Source: Conus ventricosus (taxonomy: Eukaryota; Mollusca; Gastropoda; Neogastropoda; Conidae). From it: a stretch of DNA of 64,000 bases. Position numbers and translations under genes: made by a program. The notes under the pieces were generated by a model. It was not told where the DNA came from and searched no databases. It saw nothing but the letters and a program-made list of their open reading frames with translations. Of the stretch, positions 58,398 through 64,000 are shown in pieces; position 1 is the stretch's first letter, and the number at the start of each line of letters is the position of its first letter. The DNA is taken from the NCBI GenBank assembly GCA_018398815.1, contig CM031601.1:12785819-12849818 (forward strand). The letters are read 5' to 3'.

Positions 58398-58884
58398 ATG
58401 ACGTCACCACCAAGCACTTTACGTACTCGACCTTGCCGTAAATTTACCACACATCAAGAGAGAGAGATAATGTTGCTTATAGCCCAGCCGACCGCAAAGG
58501 GCCATATCAGGGCTGTCACCACGTTAAAATCAACTCACCAGTCAAAAAAAAAAAAAAAAAAAAAAACACTTTCATACATCTCGTTAAATGACATCGTCTA
58601 CAAACGCACCAGAAACTTTGTTAAAAATCTTTCTTCGTTAAAATCTTAAATCAGATGAAAAATGTTAATCTCTCTCAAAAACTCAAGGATCACATCAGGC
58701 GGGACATCCCTGAACAGGATCTTCATGGACTCCGCTGTAAAATGTTTGTGTCTCACATCGTGCAAGTCCCAACACTCTAAATACCACACATCAAGTACTG
58801 GGAATATTGAACAGTCAGTCAGTTGTTCCTAATACAGATGAAGACCCAGATAGTTACAAGGAAACAACGATAGTGAGGGCTTGA
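58398..58884 (+). pseudogene. piggyBac transposase N-terminal remnant, split by a LINE
   Basis: ATG at 58,398 begins MTSPPSTLRTRPCRKFTTHQ. The frame is interrupted by the LINE and its duplicated target, then continues VLGILNSQSVVPNTDEDPDS to a TGA at 58,882. RKFT..Q.L..L followed by an acidic stretch is typical of the transposase N-terminus. It is 49 codons in all, so the catalytic part was already gone. Confidence 0.6.
58459..58781 (-). mobile_element. 5'-truncated LINE copy inserted in the piggyBac element
   Basis: 323 bp matching 1,285-1,624 of the full-length LINE (3' end of ORF2 and 3' UTR, including the homopolymer). It is flanked by a perfect 14-bp duplication TACCACACATCAAG (58,445-58,458 and 58,782-58,795). 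High similarity to the long copy suggests recent activity of this family. Confidence 0.93.
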
Positions 58885-59271
58885 CCGAATTATTGCAACG
58901 TGAAGCGTTGGACCGTGGCCAAATAGTTGGGAGAGGAGGCGTGCTGACGAGAGATAAGACTAGACGCCCACTTTCTACCGCTGTGCCCCAGTGTTTTTGC
59001 GTTGAGCCAGCCAGCACTGACTGACTGTTCACTGACTGACTGATGGGTTATGTGAGGGGGCGAGCTGTGAACTTCACACACGCTGTGGGCCGACACTTGC
59101 TGGTCGAGGTTGAAGGGGGCGTGGTCGACCGACACGTGAGAGGCGAGCCACAGAGACGTGTTGGGTGGGTTTTATGAATAGCTGAAGGGCTCTCAAAGGT
59201 TCAGAGACCAACAGGCACATGAATGATTTTGTGTTCATAAAAAATATTACTGTTGAGAGTGAAAGGGACTT

Positions 59272-59276
59272 GTGTA

Positions 59277-59313
<37 letters not shown>

Positions 59314-59382
59314 TTGTGTGTGTTCCCTTTTTCTTTCTTACATGTGTTCCAGTTAGGCATAAGCATGTGTGTGTGTGTGTGT

Positions 59383-59418
<36 letters not shown>

Positions 59419-59420
59419 CC
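59272..59420. repeat. (GT)n microsatellite
   Basis: Two GT runs separated by a unique 50-bp stretch, inside the piggyBac element. Confidence 0.93.
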
Positions 59421-59840
59421 CTGCTATTGGAGTAGTTTATCTATGGCTGTTTCTTCCACTTTTCTGTTGGAAATATCATACTTTCTGGTCTTCAATTGTG
59501 AGTGGAGTATTTTTCCTCCCTTATTGAGAGTTTGTTGGCATTCTGTCTTCATTTTTTTACGTTTAGAAGGAACATTTTTTTTTTATTTTGCATTTTTTTT
59601 TGCACTTGAAAGTACTAAAAATCTGAAATTGTTGTTGACTTAACATTACTAACATGTTATCATATAATAAAAGTACAGTGTATCTCCTCCATTTTACAAA
59701 AAATAGCATGAGAATTGGTTGTTCAGTTCCAGAGATATCTGCGTTTCACATATGCTGTGTATAAAATAAGAGCTTTTTTGGAAAAATGGCTGGCGATGGG
59801 GATTTATGCAAAATAGAATGTCTGGTGGTGAAAGGGTTAA

Positions 59841-60874
59841 TGCATAGAGGCATCCTATGCTGCCTGACTGATGGTCATTTATCATGACTCATACAGATTT
59901 GGTGGAAGAGAGTTGGTTAAGGGCTGCTTCAGGACTTTTCATGGATCCAATCTTTTACTGAAGGATTCTTCCACACTACAAAATTTCTCTTTCTTTATCC
60001 AGGTTATATACAATACAACATGGGAACTGTTTGGCCATTGCACTATCTCAGAACGTATCTGCTGTAAAAATCTAGTTTTCCAGTGGTCAGAATTTTTAAA
60101 GTCCACAATATTCAAGCTCCAAACATCAGTTTTATTGTAGCCCTAGCCGTTCACCAATTACTCCAATTGCAGGTCTACTCTGTGTAACAGCATTCAGTGG
60201 TACTGCCGGTTGTTTTGTTGCATTGATAACTATCAAGTGTGTAAAGGGAAACAGCCAGATGAGAAGCCTTAACAGTGCTTCCTTTCTTTTCCGTAGTTAA
60301 TTACTGCAGGTTCTCTCAATCTCATAGATGATATGTCTGTTACTTTTGTTGCAAATGCTGCATGAGATTTTGTTTGTAGGCCTATCTGGGTCGGCCGGCA
60401 GCCATTGTTTGTAATCATCCTTATCAGGCCAAGTTGTGCTGCACAAACACTTTCCTGAAAAATTTCAATCCCTTATGATCTTGATAAGATAATCACTGAC
60501 TTTCCAGAAGTGGTTCTCATGTTATTTACTTTTGCACTCAATGCTGCACTCAGCATGGTGCTAGGACTTCTCCCGCTTCATTGATCAAAATGGCAGCCAA
60601 ACACATCAATGTGTATGCCTTGTAAAAGGGCAGCAATTCTGCTGTTACCTCCAATAACAAACAAGCAGTTTGAGTGATCATCAGTATGATAATTGTTTTT
60701 TGTTTCTTATTTCTAACTTTCTTTTAACTTAAAATGCAATAGCCATAACATTTTACAAAAAAATGTTTCATTAAGAATAAAAAAATAACAGCAAAATGTA
60801 TGGACCTGGTATCTGTCAAAATGTTGCAGGAAAATAAAGTAACAAAATGCATAGGAATAAAAGAGGAAACTCAC
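59841..60874. other. KIF4 intron, nothing recognised
   Basis: No repeat family, RNA gene or extra exon is recognised between the piggyBac element and exon 2. Confidence 0.55.
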
Positions 60875-60992
60875 ATTTTCAACGTCACTTTCCTTGACAG
60901 TGTTGGTCAACTTGAGCAGTTTCTCCAGCTCTTCCTTCATCTGAGGATTACTCTCTACATCGATACTTGAGCTCAGCAGTTCAAAGTCCACT
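60875..60992 (-). CDS. KIF4: KIF4 window exon 2
   Basis: 118 nt, GCGCAG acceptor and GAAAAT|GTGAGT donor. It joins the previous exon to form a Gly codon, then reads VDFELLSSSIDVESNPQMKE and continues as a charged coiled coil ending ESDVEN. Confidence 0.88.
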
Positions 60993-61374
60993 CTGCGCAG
61001 AACACTGTACCATCACCATCACCACCCAATGTATTAGTGTGTCGGTAAGCTCAGTAACAGGCACAGCTGGCAAAAGACAGTTTAACAGGGTATAAAAATC
61101 AACAGAAATTAAACTGCTTGTATTGATCACAGCTGAATTTTGGGGATTGACCAGTATATAAGTATCAACCCCACTTCTGTATGCATGATGAGGGGGTCAT
61201 TGTATGCATGTGTACTGTATATGTGTCTCCATGAGCATGTACGGAGAGATGGACAGTGCATTGTGTTGTCCATGTGTTTGTGCACATGGTCATGTGTGTG
61301 TCTGTATATGTACTGTATATGTACATGTCTGTGTGTGCGTATATGTGAGCTATGAGAGTAAGCACGTATAATTG

Positions 61375-61506
61375 TATTGTACGGTGCAGAGCCATCGTGT
61401 GTGTGTGTGAGTGCGCATGCATGGGTCTGTGCGCGTGGGCGTATGCATGTTTGTTGTGTTCCAGCATGTCTGTGTGTGTTTGCAAAGCATGTTTGTGCAC
61501 ACATGC

Positions 61507-61552
<46 letters not shown>

Positions 61553-61650
61553 ACAAACATGCGTGCGTGCCTGCGCGCGCGCATGCATGTGTCTTGTGTC
61601 TGAGTGTGTTTGTGTATGTTTGTGCATGCATGCATCTGTATGTGTGTGTG
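61375..61650. repeat. GT-rich microsatellite
   Basis: Mixed GT/GC dinucleotides with a pure (GT)n at about 61,508-61,548, leading into the 45-bp array. Confidence 0.9.
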
Positions 61651-62325
61651 TGTTGCACAACATGTGTGCACAGCCACATGCACTTGCCTGTGTGTGTTGC
61701 ACAAACATGCGTGCACAGCCACATGCACTTGCCTGTGTGTGTTGCACAAACATGCGTGCACAGCCACATGCACTTGCCTGTGTGTGTTGCACAAACATGC
61801 GTGCACAGCCACATGCACTTGCCTGTGTGTGTTGCACAAACATGTGTGCACAGCCACATGCACTTGCCTGTGTGTGTTGCACAAACATGTGTGCACAGCC
61901 ACATGCACTTGCCTGTGTGTGTTGCACAAACATGCGTGCACAGCCACATGCACTTGCCTGTGTGTGTTGCCAAAACATGCGTGCACAGCCACATGCACTT
62001 GCCTGTGTGTGTTGCACAAACATGTGTGCACAGCCACATGCACTTGCCTGTGTGTGTTGCACAAACATGTGTGCACAGCCACATGCACTTGCCTGTGTGT
62101 GTTGCACAAACATGTGTGCACAGCCACATGCACTTGCCTGTGTGTGTTGCACAAACATGTGTGCACAGCCACATGCACTTGCCTGTGTGTGTTGCACAAA
62201 CATGTGTGCACAGCCACATGCACTTGCCTGTGTGTGTTGCACAAACATGTGTGCACAGCCACATGCACTTGCCTGTGTGTGTTGCACAAACATGTGTGCA
62301 CAGCCACATGCACTTGCCTGTGTGT
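61650..62325. repeat. 45-bp minisatellite, about 15 copies
   Basis: Unit CACTTGCCTGTGTGTGTTGC, ACAAACATGCGTGCACAGCC, ACATG. Copies differ mainly at one C/T site (ATGCGTG or ATGTGTG). The unit is 15 codons long and has no stop in any of six frames, so long cyclic ORFs appear on both strands. It lies in the KIF4 intron next to exon 1 of this window. Confidence 0.97.
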
Positions 62326-62501
62326 GCAATATGCTTACGCAGACTTCTTTTTCTGTTCTCAGTTTTCAATACTGATCTTCACCGAATGAACGACTAGCTA
62401 AGTATTCATGAATGTTATGCTCATCATGTTAAAAACTTTAAATACTGTTATTTATGCTCTTGGATCACTGTTCTTTTATTTCATTTTCAGTCCTACCATA
62501 C

Positions 62502-62748
62502 CCAGTGTCTTGTTTCAGAGTGCGCAGCTTGGTTTTCAGTTTGTCGCGAGAGGCTTCCAGATGCATGACGGTCTGACACATGCGTGTGTTTTGGTCAATG
62601 GCACGCTCCAGTTCCTTGGTCAGCTCTGTGACCTCTTTTTCCAACAGCTGGTTTCTCTCGGTCAGACGCGACATCTCCTGCACGCCCTCAGCACTCACTG
62701 AGCTCACCACACTGCTCCTGTACAGATCATGGCCAGTTTGGGTGATAT
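62502..62748 (-). CDS. KIF4: KIF4 window exon 1, start of stalk
   Basis: 247 nt between CTAG and GG|GTATGG. It enters with two bases and leaves with two. It encodes ITQTGHDLYRSSVVSSVSAE, then a coiled coil including LTERNQLLEKEVTELTKELE. This aligns with the KIF4A segment just after the neck, where the family has a KN..L..EN.KLSREL pattern. The preceding exon is not in the window. Confidence 0.9.
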
Positions 62749-63363
62749 CTAGAATACACAAACCACCAATGCAGAGCAGAAATCCTCATACTTTCTTTTT
62801 AAGGGCAGTATCCACTCTCATCTCCTAGTTTTGGCTAGGTTTCTTCCTTATTAACCTTTCACATATGTGACAAGTTTGGCACAAGTTAACATATACACCT
62901 GTATGTATGAAGCAAACACACACTCCCATCCACACACACTAGCCCCAACACTATCCACGACTCTCTCCTTTGCCAGCCTCATACACGTTCATGTCACAAT
63001 ATAGCAAAACTGTAAAAGTATGCACATTGTGAACTGCTGCACGTCACATTGTAAGTCATGATAAGACGATGTATGAAAAGGTCCATTCTGTCAATTTAGT
63101 TCACATTTTAAGACATTGGTCTGATTGCCAACCATCGTGTGGCACTTTGCTAAAACTGCCTTTCACATGTACAACAGTTAAGATACAAACAAAACTCTAG
63201 CATGTGCTAATGTGTGCGAGTGCACAGTAAATCAGCTATGAGCTTTTATCTGGGAGAATATCCTTAGGCATACCTTCCATCCTGAAGCTCCATGAAATCA
63301 CCTGAATTCAAGGTTCACGCCTACCCATATGCACCCATACTATACCAGCATCAGATTACAATC
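62749..63363. other. KIF4 intron, no further exon found
   Basis: No motor or neck sequence is readable on the minus strand up to the right edge, so the 5' part of KIF4 lies outside. Confidence 0.6.
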
Positions 63364-63720
63364 AAAAGTGATGTCTAAGACAAAACTGCTCTTCAGACTC
63401 AGAATCACATCCAATGGAATGTCCCGTTACAATCCAGAGCTTGCCTCTTGTCATGACCGAGTGTCCCCCAAAATAATCTTCAGAGAAGCTTAACAAACGT
63501 TTAGGATGTCAGAGTTCCTAGGCTTGTAGCATGGCCCCTTGACTTTTAGGAGAACACATTTCATTTAAAATTAAGGTGTTTCAGATTGCAAGGTGTGTAA
63601 AACTTGATGCCAAAGAAGGAGATATATGTATGAAAAGAGGCAAGCTTTAGATTGTAACAGGATATTCCACTGGATGTGATTCTGATTCTGAAGAGCAGTT
63701 TTGTCTTCGACATCACTTTT
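63364..63720. repeat. Long inverted repeat, 86-bp arms
   Basis: The arms at 63,364-63,449 and 63,635-63,720 are about 90% complementary (AAAAGTGATGTCTAAGACAA against its inverse), with a spacer of about 185 bp. It could be a foldback or MITE-type element. Confidence 0.88.
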
Positions 63721-64000
63721 AAACCCTACAATTTGCACACACTGTACTTTCCTGCTAAACTAGAGAATAACCTGTGACACATTGACTTTTTAATGTCACC
63801 TCAATATGTTACGAGAGAGAAGTATTTTTGACGTTGAGCTCCAACTACCCTGTCATCTGTTTTGTTTCTTTTTTTTTTTTTTGAAGCACTTTAGAGATAA
63901 GCTATTTTGTTTGTTTTTTTCATGTATTTTCAGCTTTAAAGCATATTTTCCCTTTTGCTGGCTTAATGCTACAGCTGAGAGTAATTGTGTCATATGAACA

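Larger units (their letters stand above)
58157..59836 (+). mobile_element. piggyBac-type transposon, non-autonomous, with nested LINE
   Basis: Bounded by TTAA on both sides (58,153-58,156 and 59,837-59,840). The ends are CCCTTTCACCGCCA and the reverse complement of CCCTTTCACCACCA, as expected for piggyBac. The left interior has a GGCGCC-rich hairpin. A short N-terminal ORF resembling a piggyBac transposase start is present, but no DDD catalytic domain. A LINE fragment (58,459-58,781) was inserted later. The right half is filled by GT microsatellites. Confidence 0.82.
26350..62748 (-). other. KIF4: KIF4-family chromokinesin gene, 3' two thirds (20 exons)
   Basis: Gene-level entry. KIF4 proteins are plus-end-directed chromosome-associated kinesins that act with PRC1 at the spindle midzone and with condensin on chromosome arms. 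Twenty exons with AG/GT borders and matching phases add up to 2,608 nt, about 869 codons. Vertebrate KIF4A has about 1,230 residues, so the missing N-terminal 360 or so residues fit the motor domain and neck, which must lie beyond 64,000. Order here: coiled-coil stalk (exons at 62.7-33.8 kb), proline-rich and acidic linker (32.6 and 29.3 kb), CXC domain (27.6 kb), basic C-terminus (26.8 kb). The exon at 34.7 kb carries a one-base frame break. Exon numbers below are local to the window. Confidence 0.93.

Noticed and set aside
61127..62397. Six overlapping ORFs of 260-400 codons on both strands
   Set aside because: They come from the 45-bp minisatellite and neighbouring GT microsatellite. All six frames are open at once, which real genes do not do.
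63262..63289. 28-nt candidate KIF4 microexon between TTCAG and GTATGC on the minus strand
   Set aside because: Borders and phase could fit, but the short peptide has no likeness to the KIF4 neck region and chance AG/GT pairs are common.

Overview
The window is animal nuclear DNA, most likely from a mollusc and probably a gastropod. That placement is an inference from two intron-rich metazoan genes sitting among diverse LINEs, MULE, hAT and piggyBac elements, tRNA-derived SINEs, very long GT/CA microsatellites and long homopolymers; nothing in the window proves the species.

Two protein-coding genes are present, both on the minus strand and arranged head to tail. (1) The 3' two thirds of a chromosome-associated kinesin of the KIF4 family runs from 62,748 down to 26,507. 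I reconstruct 20 exons (about 869 codons) covering the coiled-coil stalk, an acidic region, the conserved cysteine-rich CXC tail domain and the C-terminus. The motor domain lies beyond the right edge. (2) About 11 kb downstream is the 5' end of HMMR (RHAMM). Exon 1 (15,150-15,195) carries the start codon and the conserved N-terminal peptide. Exon 2 (275-370) joins it in phase across a 14.8-kb intron. The rest of HMMR lies beyond the left edge. Both products act on the mitotic spindle.

The remaining DNA is mobile or repetitive. HMMR intron 1 holds a full-length 6-kb RNase H-containing LINE (1,276-7,265, 12-bp target duplication), an eroded reverse transcriptase remnant (8.6-9.6 kb), a hairpin-rich repeat (11.3-11.9 kb) and a complete FLYWCH/MULE DNA transposon (12,597-14,823) with terminal inverted repeats, an 8-bp target duplication and a nearly intact transposase. 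The HMMR-KIF4 intergenic region has a 5'-truncated CR1-like LINE, an array of 145-bp hairpin units (17.56-18.56 kb) and a 25-bp satellite (18.84-21.2 kb). The KIF4 introns contain two tRNA-derived SINEs, an L2-like LINE end, two hAT-like elements with 6-bp target duplications, a near-complete R2-type LINE with a restriction-like endonuclease, a piggyBac element broken by a later LINE insertion, and many minisatellites.

The most interesting observations are: two minisatellites that amplify KIF4 splice sites, one a donor and one an acceptor; the MULE, whose N-terminal PHD finger is separated from the transposase by exactly one missing base; a one-base disruption in a conserved KIF4 exon; a 30-nt G tract eight bases after a KIF4 splice donor; and the R2-type element lying next to a tRNA-like SINE head.
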